Shown piece by piece: positions 21,905 to 34,108 of a stretch of DNA of 64,000 bases. The DNA is from Elephas maximus indicus (lineage: Eukaryota > Chordata > Mammalia > Proboscidea > Elephantidae). Position 1 is the first letter of the stretch. Every line of letters starts with the position of its first letter. The notes under the pieces were generated by a model. That model was not told the DNA's origin. It made no database searches and was given only the letters and a program-made list of their open reading frames with translations. A program made the translations under genes and the position numbers. The stretch spans positions 76,462,001-76,526,000 of the forward strand of contig NC_064838.1 of NCBI RefSeq assembly GCF_024166365.1, in the 5' to 3' direction.

Positions 21905-22819
21905 ATGGTGATGAATAACAGTGTGACTGAATTCATTCTGTTTGGGTTGACGCAGGATGCTGAAAAGCAGAAAATGATATTTGGAATCTTCTTGTTTCTT
22001 TACCTTTTGACTCTGCTGGGGAATTTTCTCATTGTGGTGACGATTAAGACAAGTCATACTCTTGGGAGTCCCATGTACTTCTTCCTATTCTACCTGTCCT
22101 TTGCCGATGCCTGCTTTTCTACAACTACGGCACCCAGATTGATTGTGGATGCTCTGTCTCAGAAGAAGACTATTTCCTACCTTGAATGCATGACTCAGGT
22201 CTTTGCAGTCTATTTCTTTGGGTGTATGGAGGTATTTGTGCTCATCCTCATGGCTTTTGATCGCTATGTGGCCATTTGTAAGCCCCTGCGATACACAACC
22301 ATCATAAGCAGGCGTGTCTGTGGCGTGCTGGTGATTCTGGCCTGGGTGGGATCTTGTGTCCATTCTTCAGTACAGATTATGTTGACTTTAAAATTGCCTT
22401 TCTGTGGCCCCAATGTGATTGATCACTATTTGTGTGACTTGCAGCCCTTGTTGAAACTTGCCTGCATGGACACTTATGTGATAAATTTGTTACTTGTGTC
22501 CAATAGTGGGGCCATATGCATGGTGAGTTTCATGCTCTTGCTTATATCCTATGTTGTCATTTTATACTCTCTGAGAAACCACAGTGCAGAAGGAAGGCGA
22601 AAAGCTCTTTCTACCTGTACCTCCCATTTCATTGTGGTTGTCATATTTTTTGGTCCATGTATATTCATGTACACACGCCCACCAACTACATTTCCAGTGG
22701 ACAAGTTGGTGGCTGTGTTTTATACAATTGGGACATCCTTTCTCAACCCTTTGATCTATACACTGAGGAATGCGGAAATGAAAAATGCCATGAAAAAGTT
22801 ATGGTGTAGCAAATTATGA
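21905..22819 (+). CDS. Olfactory receptor, family 4 subfamily C-like (OR4C-type), intact
   Basis: A seven-helix odorant receptor of the class A GPCR type, acting at the cilia membrane of olfactory neurons through Golf. The 304-residue frame is complete. Landmarks are an N-glycosylation sequon at Asn4, GN at 39-40 (helix 1), PMYFF 56-60, MAFDRYVAIC 116-125 at the end of helix 3, cysteines 95, 167, 177 and 187 of the extracellular loops, KALSTCTSH 233-241 before helix 6 and NPLIYTLRN 281-289 in helix 7. All key motifs are present, so it should be functional. The start could be the ATG at 21905 or the one at 21911; the second gives the usual MNNSVTEF opening. It is a paralogue of the receptor at 61266. 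The exact OR4C orthologue cannot be set by eye. Confidence 0.96.
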   Translation: MVMNNSVTEFILFGLTQDAEKQKMIFGIFLFLYLLTLLGNFLIVVTIKTSHTLGSPMYFFLFYLSFADACFSTTTAPRLIVDALSQKKTISYLECMTQVFAVYFFGCMEVFVLILMAFDRYVAICKPLRYTTIISRRVCGVLVILAWVGSCVHSSVQIMLTLKLPFCGPNVIDHYLCDLQPLLKLACMDTYVINLLLVSNSGAICMVSFMLLLISYVVILYSLRNHSAEGRRKALSTCTSHFIVVVIFFGPCIFMYTRPPTTFPVDKLVAVFYTIGTSFLNPLIYTLRNAEMKNAMKKLWCSKL

Positions 22820-24082
22820 CTTTAGTTGATAAATATGGCATATTTAAATTACACTTCCTTAAATCAGTTTTTGTTACATGGCAGGAAATTAGAAATACTC
22901 CTAACAGGAAACAACCCTAACAGGAAACAGCAATCAATATATATCAACATGTTATTGATTCATTATACACACATTTAATATTCTGAGAGGATTGCATTAG
23001 ACTATGAGTACTTAAAGCTCATGACCGTTGTGAACAACCTATAACGATCCATACTTGAATTCTATCAACATCTGACCATTTTCACTTGGTAATTTAACTT
23101 CTTGTAGAAATTTTTCTCCTGAAAGAAATTCACTGACTAATCACAGGATGATTGTGTGCGTGTGAGTCCACCAAATTCCTTTTATAAGCCTTATTCTAGT
23201 ACAATATGAATTTGGTCAACATGAGCCAGTCCATGAGAGACTGGATTTGCCAGTATGAGCATTTGACAGGATGGTCCTAGAAGATGATACCTTGGACATC
23301 TATAGCTGAGCCTGCCTCACTGGCAATCCTGCACTAATACCACTAAGTCTCTCTTTCTGCCTAGATTTTTCTGATCTCAGTCCCTGCAGCCATCAATGTG
23401 GAGGACCATATACTAGCCTGTCAGAATAGCACTCTCTAGAAATGCCCTTCCAGCATGCATGTACACACGTATGTGCAAATGCACACACACACACACACAC
23501 AAATACACACACAAATTTTAAGGTGCTTGACTGGAATGGTTAGCTATAACCTCTGGTTGAGAGACAACTAAAAATTAAAGTAGGCGGTGATGTCAGCCAA
23601 ATGGTAGAGTAGGCAACTCCACACATGTCCCTCCACAGAAACATCAGAAAAATGGGTACCGATGTGAGAGGCTAGCATACCTCTCTCTACTCCCATGGTG
23701 GGGCAAGGGAATTCTCTACAGGGAATTCTCCAAAGCAGTTCTCACCAACCAGTCTCCCACTTTACACTGACCAGGTTCCATATCCTTTATCTAGTTGTGA
23801 GGATTCTGATCTTTATCATTCATTGCCTTCACTATGGAAACAGGCATGGAGTGGTCTGGGACACACTTTGTAATTTCACACATTGTGTCTAGCCAAAATT
23901 TCAGCCTCAGCACCTTGCTACATTAGAAATGTGAAATCATGATTTGTATCATTGCTGGAATTCAAAAGAACTGATTTCCCCTTAGGAACGGATTGTGCGT
24001 TACCTCCTGAAGTTGAGAAACAATTTGTGTGCACACTTGTGAAAGGTACACTTTATGGACAAAAGCTTGCCTAGTTTCAATA
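22820..24082. other. Intergenic stretch downstream of olfactory receptor gene 1
   Basis: No gene seen. Includes a (CA)n microsatellite at 23481-23514. Bases 23590-23700 contain 'gtcagccaaatggtagagtaggcaac', which looks like a decayed L1 5'-end box, but the following sequence does not confirm it. Confidence 0.5.
23481..23514. repeat. (CA)n microsatellite
   Basis: Alternating CA tract with one interruption (aaata). Confidence 0.9.
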
Positions 24083-24892
24083 CAGGAGAGGTCAGCACAA
24101 CTGGACTAAACCAAAAACAAAGAAGTTTCCTGAATAAACTGAACACTTTGAAGGCCAGTGTAGCAGGAGCAGGGGTTTGGAGACCATAGTTTCAGGGGAC
24201 ATCTAGGTCAATTAGCATAATAAATCTATTAAGAAAACATTCTGCATCCCACTTTGCAGAGCAGTGTCTGGGGTCTTAAACACTAGCAAGTGGCCACCTA
24301 AGATGCATCAATTGGTCTCAACCCACCTGGAGCAGAGGAGAATGGAGAACACCAAAGATACAAGGTAATTACTAGCCCAAGAGACAGAAAGGGCCACATA
24401 AACCAGAGACTACATCACAACAGTGAACCTCTGAAGGAGCAGGAAAGCAGTGGGATGCAGACCTCAAATTTTCATAAAGAGACCAGACTTAATGGTTTGA
24501 CTGAGACTGAAAGGACCCTGGAGATCATGGTCCTCAGACCTTCCATTAGCCCAAGACAGGAACCATTCCCAAAGCCAACTCTTCAGACAGGGATTGGACT
24601 GGACTATGGGATAAAAAATGATACTGGTGAGGAATGAATTTCTGGGATCAGGTAGACACAGAAGACTATGTGGGTGGCTTCTGCCTGGATGGGAGATGAG
24701 AGGGCAGAGGTGGTCAGAAGCTGGCCAAATGGACATGAAAATAGAGAGTGGAAAGAAAGAGTGTGCTATCCCATTGTGGGGAGAGCAACTAGGAGTATAT
24801 AGTAAGGTGTATATAAATTTTTGTATCAGAGACTGACTTGATTTGTAAACTTTCACGTAAGGCACCATAAAAACTAAAAAAAAAAAAAAAGT
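24083..24892 (+). mobile_element. 5'-truncated L1, 3' UTR only
   Basis: The segment matches the reverse complement of bases 1 to about 690 of L1 copy 1 (for example 'gtttcctgaataaactg', 'cattctgcatcccactttg', 'aagatgcatcaattggtctcaaccc') and then continues to the L1 3' end with an A14 tail at 24879-24892. The complete 3' end here shows what the first copy loses at the window edge. Part of the sense (60 codons, 24455-24637) and antisense (134 codons, 24868-24464) frames of the other copies remain open. Confidence 0.9.
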
Positions 24893-25915
24893 TTGTGTAG
24901 TTAAACTTTACCTGTAAACAGGGAAAACTACAAAATGAATTATAAGTCTTAGATCTGATAAAGGAGCGCCAGTAGTGAGGGGAAAGGACTGACATGGGGA
25001 AGGCTAAAGGGGAAAGGTAACCACCACAAGTATAAGATTAGAAGTATAAAAAAAGGCCTTGAAAATCAGCCTTGGATTGGGCAAGACCATGGGGACAGGT
25101 AAAAAAAAAATAGAGATCACAGATGACCTCATAAAAGATCCAAGATAGCTATTAGAAAACACCTTGTGGTTATTTATATGGTAAAGGAAGTCATTTTTAG
25201 TTTCCACCATCCTGTGTTATAACTTTTCATTATTTATTTATTTCATTAAAAGTTCATGTCTTCTACATGTTGAGGAGTGTACAAGGAATATAGAGTCCCA
25301 AATTTACTTTTATTTCATGAAGAAAACCTTCTTCACATCCATGTTGTTGATTTATCTATTCCTTAAAATGTTTTCCATTTGTGTCATAATGCAGAATATT
25401 TCCATAGTCCTCAGAATATATATATATTTTACTCATTCTTAAACAAGTTAAGATCTGGCATTTGCATATAACCAATATGGCAGATTCTGATATCACCTAA
25501 ATGTCCACTTTGTGTATTCAGGTACAAGACAGTGGAGTCTTTGTCAGCCTGTCCCTGATTTACTGTGTCAAGCAGAGGCTCAAATTGCAAGAAATATGTA
25601 GAGTGAATGATAAACGCATTTTTTGATTATTCTTTACTCTGCCTTGTGGAGTTTCATCCCGTACATGCACAGTTAAGTATTGTTAGTATTCAGCAACAGA
25701 CTCAGATTGCTCAGGCCCCTTGTGCAGATTTCTGGATTTTTTGTCTCTACATAGCTCCTTTCTCTCCAGGACTCGGCCTCTCAGATTGCAGCCTATTCAG
25801 CAACCCTGAATTCTGACCTCTCCTTCCTCATCTCAGTGAGAAATGTGGATCAGAAAGGGCCTCTAGCAGAAGAGTGCAGCTATCTTAAAACAGAGCAAAA
25901 CAAAATAATACCTAA
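24893..25915. other. Intergenic stretch, nothing recognised
   Basis: AT-rich DNA without a convincing frame or a repeat I can name. Confidence 0.4.
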
Positions 25916-26112
25916 GCCTGCTGCCATGGAGTCAACTTTGAATCATGGTGACCCCATGTGTTACATAGTAGAATTGCTCCATAGGGCTTTCTTGGCTGTA
26001 ATCTTCACAGAAGTAGATTGCCAGTCCTTTCTTCCTTAGCACTATTGGGTGGGTTTGGACCACCAACCTTTAGGTCAGTAGTCCAGCGCAAACTTTTTGT
26101 ACCAACCAAGGA
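25916..26112 (-). repeat. AfroSINE, minus strand
   Basis: Reads 'catggagtcaactttgaatcatggtgacccc', 'gtagaattgctccatagggctttcttggctgtaatctt', then 'ggtttggaccaccaacc' and a decayed tRNA head. The internal 'ggctgtaatcttcacagaagtagattgcc' segment places it with the longer forms. Confidence 0.85.
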
Positions 26113-27020
26113 CCTTTCATCTAGTCTAGGGCTCACCTATTTTGTTTCCATTCCCTAAAGGGCCCTGATTCTATACTGCCTTTTTTCCAATATTGGAAAC
26201 AATTGCTTCATATTACTTTCTAGTTTTAGTAAAGAAATAGAGAAGTCCAGTTTCTCTGCTATGTCTGAAAAGATTAAGTACTATGTTTAAGAAAACTAAA
26301 TTTTTATCCCTCACTTTATTCAGCTTTCCTTTGGGAAAATGTTTAGTATTCTTCCTAATGATTTCTCACATTTTTATTTTCTTTATATAGTTTTTAGTTC
26401 TATTGTGACTTATTTCATTTTCTAAATATTTACTGCAATTTTATTTTAAAATATTATTATGCTGATTTTCAGCTAAATGGTTTTAATAAACCTTAAAATT
26501 TGTCCATTGACTGTCTCAGTTTTTCTAAGTAGATGAACATGTTAGTAAATAAAGAACTGTGTCTCTTTGTGTTCTGTTTTGATTACCTTACTTCTATTTG
26601 CCGTTATTTTATTGGTTAACACAGAGTTTCCAAAGTGACAGCCCATGGACAGAATTCCCCTGAAAGAATTTGTTTGATTCAAAGATTGTTGCTCAGCAAA
26701 GGGTTTTAAAGAAACTTAGTTATCAACATACTCAAATCAATAAAAATATGGATGCCATATGTCTCCAGAAAATCTGAGTGCTTGGCAAATTTGGACATAC
26801 ACTCCCATAAGGCAACAACAGATCAGAGCTAGTAATGGGTGACTCTTAAGGAGGATAAAATTCACTCCATCTCTAGAAGCCATATTCCTATGACCCCTTA
26901 AAGTCTCCACAGAAGCTGGTGTTACTGTTTGTTTTTTTTATTATTCAACTGTACTCTGTAGGTTTTGAGGTTGAGATCTCTGCATTAGGGTCCTCAGTAC
27001 AATGTATAGTAATAATAATA
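26113..27020. other. Intergenic stretch, nothing recognised
   Basis: AT-rich DNA with no supported gene or clearly named repeat. Confidence 0.4.
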
Positions 27021-27027
27021 ATTAAAA

Positions 27028-27228
27028 AAACCCAAAAAAACAGTTTCCATAGAGTTGATCCCAACTCACGGAGGCCCTATGTGTGCCAGAGTAGAACTGT
27101 GCTTCATAGGATTTTCAGTGGCAATGACCTTTAGGAAGTAGATTGCCAGGACTTTCTTCCAAAGTGCCTCTGGGTAGATTCAAACCATCAACCTCTCAGT
27201 TAGTAGTCAAGCGCTTACCTGTTTGACT
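27028..27228 (-). repeat. AfroSINE, minus strand
   Basis: An A-rich tail on the left, then 'gagttgatcccaactcacggaggccctatgtgtgccagagtagaactg', 'tttcagtggcaatgacc' and 'agattcaaaccatcaacctctcagttagtagtcaagcgctt'. A diverged but complete element. Confidence 0.87.
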
Positions 27229-27451
27229 GCAATAATAAAAGATGGCCTTATCCTGTTACTCAATTTAATGAGCTTCTTTCACAACTAAATTTGACATATT
27301 TTCAGTTTTTTAGAAGAAATCCTTTCATCAAGTTAAAGAATTTCAATTTTGCTTTAGTTTGCTGTGTTTTGATCATAATCCAGACTAAAACCACTGCCGT
27401 CCAGACTAAGATCTACCAAATCCCACTTTGGCATCTTGGAAATGATTTTAT

Positions 27452-27489
27452 ACATTATATATATATATATTTTATATATATATATATAA
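27452..27489. repeat. (AT)n microsatellite
   Basis: Two AT tracts separated by 'tttt'. Confidence 0.9.
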
Positions 27490-27591
27490 TTGCTAGTCCT
27501 TACCTGCTAAAATGTATTTCATGAGAAAGACAAACATCCCAATTAATGAGATGAGAACTAATTTTAATTAAAGTTGTCACTTTGAGAATTA

Positions 27592-28046
27592 AGGTGCACC
27601 TGATCAAATCCATGGTATTTTTAATTGCCTCATATGCATGTGAAACCTGGACAATCAATAACGAAGACTGAAGAAGAATTGATGCCTTTGAACTATGGTT
27701 TTGGCAAAAAATATTGAATATACTGCCAGAAGAAGGAACAAATTTGTCTTGGAGGAAATACAGCCAGAATGTTTCTTAGAGGTAAGGATGGCAAGGCTTC
27801 ATCTCACATACTTTGGACATGTTATCAGGAGGGACCAGCCCTTGGAGAGGACATCATGCTTCGTAGAGGGTCAGCGAAAAAAGGGAAAACTCTTGAGTAG
27901 ATGGCTTGACACAGTGGCTGCAGCTATGGGCTCAAACATAACAAAGATTATGCGGATGGCATAGGACCAGGCAGTGTTTCGTTCTGTTGTACATAGCATC
28001 GCTATGTGTTGGAACCAATTCGATGGCACCTAACAACAACAACAAT
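27592..28046 (+). mobile_element. RTE (BovB-type) LINE 3' fragment
   Basis: A 5'-truncated RTE. Broken frames encode the C-terminal region, with Arg-Arg-Ile-Asp-Ala-Phe-Glu-Leu-Trp, RLHLTYFGHVIRRDQPLE and GKLLSRWLDTVAAAMGSNI, which fit the BovB C-terminus (RIDAFELWCWRR ... YFGHLMRR ... RWLDGI). It ends in the RTE 3' sequence 'cgatggcacctaacaacaac' with a (CAA)n tail. Afrotherian genomes are known to carry BovB-like RTEs. Confidence 0.88.
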
Positions 28047-28132
28047 TCTAATTACTTATTGAAAAAATGTCAAATAACTGGCAGGTGAACCTATGTTATA
28101 GGAAGACCTAGTCAGAAAGACTCTGAACTAGA

Positions 28133-28313
28133 CAAAAAAAAAAAAAAAAGAAAAAGAAAGAAACTCATTGCCTTCGAGTCGATTCTGAATCCTATCGACT
28201 CTATAGGACAGAGGAGAACTATCCTATAGGGTTTCCAGGGAGTAGTTGGTATATTTGAACTGCCAACATTTTGGTTAGCAGCTGAGCCTTAACCACTGTG
28301 CAACCAGGGCTCC
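28133..28313 (-). repeat. AfroSINE, short form, minus strand
   Basis: An A-rich tail, then 'cattgccttcgagtcgattctgaatcc', 'ctataggacagaggagaac', 'gggtttccaggg' and the reverse tRNA head ending 'aaccactgtgcaaccagggctcc'. Confidence 0.9.
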
Positions 28314-28446
28314 AAACAATTAGAAACATGGAATTAAATATAATATTATTAAACCTCACATATTATACATATATAAAGTTTAGGACCACAGGCTAAATCC
28401 CTCTCAGTATTCACATAATATGATTATAATAAAGACTCTCCTAAGC

Positions 28447-28618
28447 TTTTTGCTGGTAACACTTGTGGCGTAGTGGTTAAGAGCAATGGCTGCTAACCAA
28501 AAGCCTGGCAGTTCAAACCCACCGGGTGCTCCTTGGAAACTGCAAAGGGCAGGTCTACTCTGTCCTATAGGGTCAACTATGTGTTTGAATTGACTCAAAG
28601 ACAATGGGTTTGTTTTTT
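28447..28618 (+). repeat. AfroSINE, short form
   Basis: The tRNA-like head 'ttgtggcgtagtggttaagagc', the body 'cagttcaaacccaccgggtgctccttgg' and the tail 'ctgtcctatagggtcaactatgtgtttgaattgactc' followed by T-rich DNA. Confidence 0.9.
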
Positions 28619-28855
28619 TGAAAGGTTCTTACAAAGACACAAATAACCATACTATGATGGCATTTCTCATCTATAGTGATGATAAGCTGAAAAATGAATG
28701 ATTCTAAAGTCAATGTGGGTACTTTGAAATATTTTAAGAAAGTATTGTGAAGTTTGTTCTACAATTAAAAATTAAAGGACAAAATAAAAGGTAGCTACAA
28801 AAGCTTTTCACATCATACTGTTCAATAACTGTATAGCACACAAGTTAGGATCAAA

Positions 28856-29381
28856 GAGATGAATGGGTAAACAAACCATGGTGTACACACAAAATGAAAT
28901 ACCACACAATAATAAAGCACAATGACGAATCTATGAAACATCTCCCAACATGGATGAATCTGGAGGACATTATGCTGAGTGAAATAAGTCAATCACAAAA
29001 GGACAAATACTGTATGAGACCTCTATTATAAAAACTCATGAAAAGGTTTACACACAGAAAGAAACTGTCTTTGATGGTTATGACGGAGGGGAGGAGTGAG
29101 GAGAAAAAAACACTAACCAGACAATAGAATGGTGGTAACTTTGGTGAAAGGTTAAGACAGTACACAATACTGGGGATCCAGGACAACTTGCCCAAGGCAA
29201 GGTCATGGAAGCTTCATAGATGCATTCAAACTCCCTGAGGGACCAAATTACTGAGCTGAGGGCTAGGAACCATGGTCTTGGGGAACATCTAGCTCAATTG
29301 GCATAACATAGTTTATAAAGAAAATAGTCTATATCCTACTTTGGTGAGTAGCACCTGGAGCTGTAAAAGCTTGTGAGAAGA
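28856..29381 (+). mobile_element. 5'-truncated L1 fragment (end of ORF2 and start of 3' UTR)
   Basis: It matches 33390-34310 of L1 copy 3 with internal gaps: 'ggatgaatctggaggacattatgctgagtgaaataagtcaatc' is the last part of ORF2 and 'ttggtgagtagcacctggag' is the 3' UTR. It is cut at 29381, where the 5' end of a different full-type L1 begins. Its own 3' end is not found beyond 35186. Confidence 0.82.
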
Positions 29382-30649
29382 GAGGTGGAGCCAAGATGGC
29401 GGAATAGACAGATGCTTCTGCCGAGCCCTCTTTACAATAAAGATCTGAAAAAACAAGTGAAACGAATATATTTGTGATGAGCTGGGAGCTCTGAGCATCA
29501 AAGGCAAGCTTAGACAATGAACTGAGTGGCAGGGGGAGGAAGAAGCCATTCAGAAGTGGAGAGGAGTTACCGGACCAAATCCTGGGGAGCCCTCAGGCAC
29601 CATTTCCAGAGCAGGGGTGGCAGCGGGCTGGTACTAGCGTTAGGCCACAGTTTCCTCAGGGAGAAGCAGCCAGCCACACAGCCCACTCACACCTCCAGAA
29701 TCTGAGGAGAAAGACGCTCTCGGCAAAGCTAAGTACTTGCGACTATTTCACTGTGCTCCTTTACTTCCAAGCCGGCTTCAGCAGCTGAATCCCTGGGCCT
29801 GAGATAGACCCTGGTGAGCACCTAGAGCCATCCTCCCAGCCTTGGGAAAGGAAAAAATTTGCAACGGGGGGGAAAAGATAATTTGCTAGCTCCATTAACT
29901 GGGGGAGCTCAGGACAGAAGCAGCTCCTGTCCAGGCATAAACAGTCCGTGGACCTTGATCACCTTTCCATTCTGCATGGACTTGTGTAGGCCTATTTTGA
30001 CAGAATAGGCCCTTGTTGGCAAACTCCAACCATTTCAGCCTTGCGGTGGAGAGGTGGGTGTTTGACGTTTGACATTGCTTTGACTATTAAACGAGGTCCT
30101 CACCTACCCACAACAGGGACCTAAGGACTGGTAGCTCTACTCAGGTCACCCGGCCACTCCTGACAGTGGTCCAAAAATAACTGGTACCTCCCAGTCCTTA
30201 CAACCAAAAACTTTGGGTGTCCATGGTCCCTCTGCAGAACCCACCCAACAGCATGCTCTAGGGAACAGAGACACATTTTCCCCAGAGTCACTTGGGAGTC
30301 AGTTCTCAGCCCCCTGCCTTGTTCAGAGCATGACCCTTTGCTGCAATCAAATACCGGTATATATGCCAATCACCCCTGCCCCTCTAAGACTGTAGGACAG
30401 AGCTTATACCACACACTTGATATCAGCTACCTGGAAACCTGAGCTGAACTCATACAAGAAAACTGAACGGACTCCTAGACTGATATACCTAATAACAGCT
30501 CTAGCCAGCTGGGGACAGGACACCAGAGCTCCAAAGGTGAAAATAATCAAGCTAGCTCACTCAAGTAATCCATAGAGGTATACCAAAACAAAACAAAGCA
30601 AGCAGCTACAACACAGTAAGCAAGCATAAACTAATACAATAACTTATAG

Positions 30650-31643
30650 ATGGCTCGAAGAAAATGGTCATTATCAAGTCACATAAAAATACAGACCATG
30701 ATCACCTCAACAGGCTCTCAAAACAAAGAATCCAGGGATCTTCTAGATGAAAGTGCATTCCTGGAATTACCAGATGCAGAATACAAAAGTTTAATATACA
30801 GAACCCCTCAAGACATCAGGAAGGAAATGAGGCAATGCACAGAAGAAGCCAAGGAACACACAGATAAAGCAGCTGATGGAATTAGAAAGATTATTCAGAA
30901 ACATAATGAAAAGTTTAATAAGCTGGAAAAATCCATAGACAGACAGCAATCAGAAATTCAGAAGATTAACAATAAAATTACAGAATTAGATAACTCAATA
31001 GAAAAGCAGAATTGAGCAAGTAGAAGCTAGAATTTCTGAACTTGAAGACAAATCACTTGGCACTAATATATTTGAAGAAAAATCAGATAAAAGAATTAAA
31101 AAAAAATGAAGAAACCTTAAGAATCATGTGGGACTCTATCAAGAGAAATACCCTACGAGTGATTGGAGTACCAGAACAGGGAGGGATAACAGAAAATACA
31201 GAGAAAATTGTTGAGGATTTTTTGGCAGAAAACTTCCCTGATATTCTGAAAGATGAGAAGATATGTATCCAAGATGCTCATCAAACTCCACATAAGGTAG
31301 ATCTTAAAAGAAAGTCACCAAGACATATTATAATCAAGCTTGCCCAAACCAAAGATAAAGAGACAATTATAAGAGCAGCAAGGGATAAATGAAAAGTCAC
31401 CTACAAAGGAGAGCCGATAAGAATAAGCTCGGACTGCTCGACAGAAACCATGCAGGCAAGAAGGCAAAGGGAAGACATATTTAAAAAATTGAAGGAAAAA
31501 ACTGCCTGCCAAGAATCATATATCCATCAAAACTGTCTCTTAAATACGAAGGTGAAATTAAGACATTTCCAGATAAACACAAGTTGAGGGAATTTGTAAA
31601 AACCAAACCAAAACTACAAGAAATACTAAAGGGAGCTCTTTAG
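30650..31643 (+). pseudogene. L1 ORF1 (RNA-binding chaperone), broken
   Basis: The frame starts at ATG 30650 (Met-Ala-Arg-Arg-Lys) and is open for 121 codons through the N-terminus and coiled coil (IIQKHNEKFNKLEKS). It then breaks at 31013. The RNA-recognition part (NTLRVIGVPEQGG, SPRHIIIKLAQTKDK) is open to 31392 in another frame. The C-terminal domain (TMQARRQ, PSKLSLKYEG-like) follows to the stop at 31641. The coding A-run near 31098-31106 has nine A residues, as in L1 copy 2, giving the same frameshift. Confidence 0.88.
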
Positions 31644-31897
31644 TTAGAAAATCAATAATATCAGGTATCAACCCAAGACTAGAACACTGGGCAGAGCAAC
31701 CAGAAGTCAACCCAGACAGGGAAATCTCCAAAAAAACAGCAAGATTAAAAAAAAAAAAAAAAAAAAAAAACCAACACAGGGTAACAGTGATGTTATGATA
31801 TAAAAGAAGACAACATTAAAATAATAAAGAGGGACTAAGAAATGTAATCATACACCTTCCATATGGAGAGGAAGATATGGTGATACAAATGGCAGGG

Positions 31898-33565
31898 TAC
31901 AAGACCAACATACAAAAATCTGTCAGATTTCTCTAGATTAACAAAGACAACTCTGAAAAGGAAATCAGGAAAACAATATCATTTACAATAGCCCCCCAAA
32001 AGATAATTGCTTAGGAATAAACATAATCAGGGATATAAAAGATTTATACAAAGAAAACTACAAAACACTACTGCAAGAAACCAAAAGAGACCTATATAAA
32101 TGGAAGAACATACCATGCTTATGAATAGGAAGACTTAATATTATGAAAATATCAATACTACCCAAAACGATCTATAGATGTAATGCAATCCCAATCCAGA
32201 TCCCATCAACATTCTTTAAAGAGCTGGAAAAACTAATCACCAACTTTATATGGAAAGGAAAGAGAACCCAGATAAGCAAAGCACTATTGAAGAAGAAGAA
32301 CAAAGTAGGAGGTCTCACACTTCCCGATCCTGGAACCAAGTATACAGCCACGGTAGTCAAAACAGCCTGGTACTAGTACAATGACAGACACATAGACCAA
32401 TGGAACAGAATGGAGAATCCAGAAGTAAATATTTTCACCTATGGACAGCTGATCTTCAACAAAGGGCCAAGAGCCATTAAATGGGGAAGAGTTGGTCTCT
32501 TTAGTAAATGGTGCTGGCAAAACTGAATATCCATTTGTAGAAAAGTGAAACAGTTTCCATACCTTACACCATATACATAAACTAACTCAAAATGGGTCAA
32601 AGACCTAAATGTAAAACCCAAAACTATAAAGATCATGGAAGGAAAAATAGGGGCAAACCTAAGGACCCTAATTTACAGCATAAATGGACTACCAAACATA
32701 ACTAAAAATGCACAAACAGCAAAAGATCAACTAGATAACTCAGACCTCCTAAAAATTAAACACTTACGCGCATCGAAAGACTTTTCCAAAAGAGTAAAAA
32801 AGAGAAACTATACACTGGGAAAAATATTTGGCAAAGACATATCCTACAAGGAAATCGTCTCTAAAATTTATAGAAAACTTCAACACCTCAATGACAAAAA
32901 GACAAACAATCCAATTTAAAAATGAGCAAAGGACATTAACAGTCATTAACAGACACTTGACCAGAGAAGACATTCAGACAACCAAAAAATACAAGAAGAT
33001 GCTCACCATCATTAGCCATTCAAAACACCAAAAAAAAAAAAAAAAAAAATTAGCCATTAGAGAGATGCAAATCAAAACAACAGTGAGGTGTCATCCCACC
33101 ACAGCAATAATGGTAATGATCAAAAAAACAGAAAACAACAAATGCTGGTGAGGGTGTGGGGAGATTAGAACTCTCATACACTGCTGGTGGGATTGTAAAA
33201 TGGTACAACCACTGTGGAAAATGTATGGTGCTTCCTTAAAAAGTTAGAAATAGAGGAGATATAATGTGATCCAGGAATCCCACTACCAGGTATATATCCT
33301 AGAGAAATGAATAGGTATATGCACACCCATGTTTATCACAGTGTTATTCACAATAACAAAAGGATGGAAACAACCTAAGTGTCCCTCAACAGCTAAATGG
33401 ATAAACGAACTATGATACATACACACAACGGAATACTATGCATTGTTAAAGAATAACGATGAATCCACAAAACATCTTACGACATGGATGAACCTGGAGG
33501 ACATTATGCTGAGTGAAATAAGTCAGTTATAAAAGAACAAATATTGTACGAAATCAAGATTATAA
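31898..33565 (+). pseudogene. L1 ORF2, C-terminal remnant after internal deletion
   Basis: It starts inside the reverse transcriptase region at 'tacaagaccaacatacaaaaatc' (YKTNIQKS), just after spacer sequence, so the deletion joint is within a few bases of 31898. Blocks [40 protein letters not shown] and a decayed CW..GCGE-type Cys region follow, with several stops. No catalytic FADD motif remains, so the copy cannot act. Confidence 0.9.
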
Positions 33566-33941
33566 AAAGTCAAGACAAGGTTTACACATAGAAAGAAATG
33601 TTCTTTGATGGTTACCAGGGATGGGAGGGGGAGAGAGGGAAAATCAATAACTAGATAGTAGACACTTATTAACTTGGGGAAAGAGAAAGGCAATACACAA
33701 CAAGGGGTAGGTCATCACAACATGATCAGGGCAAAGGAAGACACTGAGAAGTACGCAAGAGTAAAAGGCAACGGCAGTAAGTACTATTACATACACAATC
33801 TCTCAGTAACAGTAATAGCAAACAATAATTTATGAGTGGATACATAGGTAGATATATTAGTATGGGAGCAAACCCACCAGCACATATAGGTTTGGCAGAG
33901 GATATTTTTACATTCATATTTGTATGTGCTGCAAAAATATC

Positions 33942-34108
33942 TGGAGCCCTGGTGGTGCAGTGGTTAAGAACTTGGCTGCTAACCAAAAAGTCAGCAGTTC
34001 AAATCCACCAGCTGCTCCTTGGAAATCCCATGGGGCAGTTCTACTCTGTCCCTTAGGGTCACTATGAGTGGAAATTGACTTGACGGCCACTGGTTTGCTT
34101 ATTTTGGT
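33942..34108 (+). repeat. AfroSINE, short form, with target duplication
   Basis: A complete short-form element ('gagccctggtggtgcagtggttaag' to 'gacttgacggccactgg') inside the 3' UTR of L1 copy 3. The flanks tgcaaaaatatc (33930-33941) and tgcaaatatatc (34109-34120) are a target duplication with one mismatch. The SINE is therefore younger than this L1. Confidence 0.95.

Noticed and set aside
22085-22363. Minus-strand 92-codon frame inside the first receptor gene
   Set aside because: Shadow of the receptor's coding frame. The receptor frame has all family motifs.
23590-23700. Possible L1 5' end ('gtcagccaaatggtagagtagg')
   Set aside because: Only the first 20 or so bases resemble the L1 5' box and the following sequence does not match either L1 5' UTR seen here.
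27695-27964. Single-gene reading of the 89-codon plus-strand frame
   Set aside because: It is a remnant of the RTE reverse transcriptase C-terminus and ends in the RTE 3' tail.
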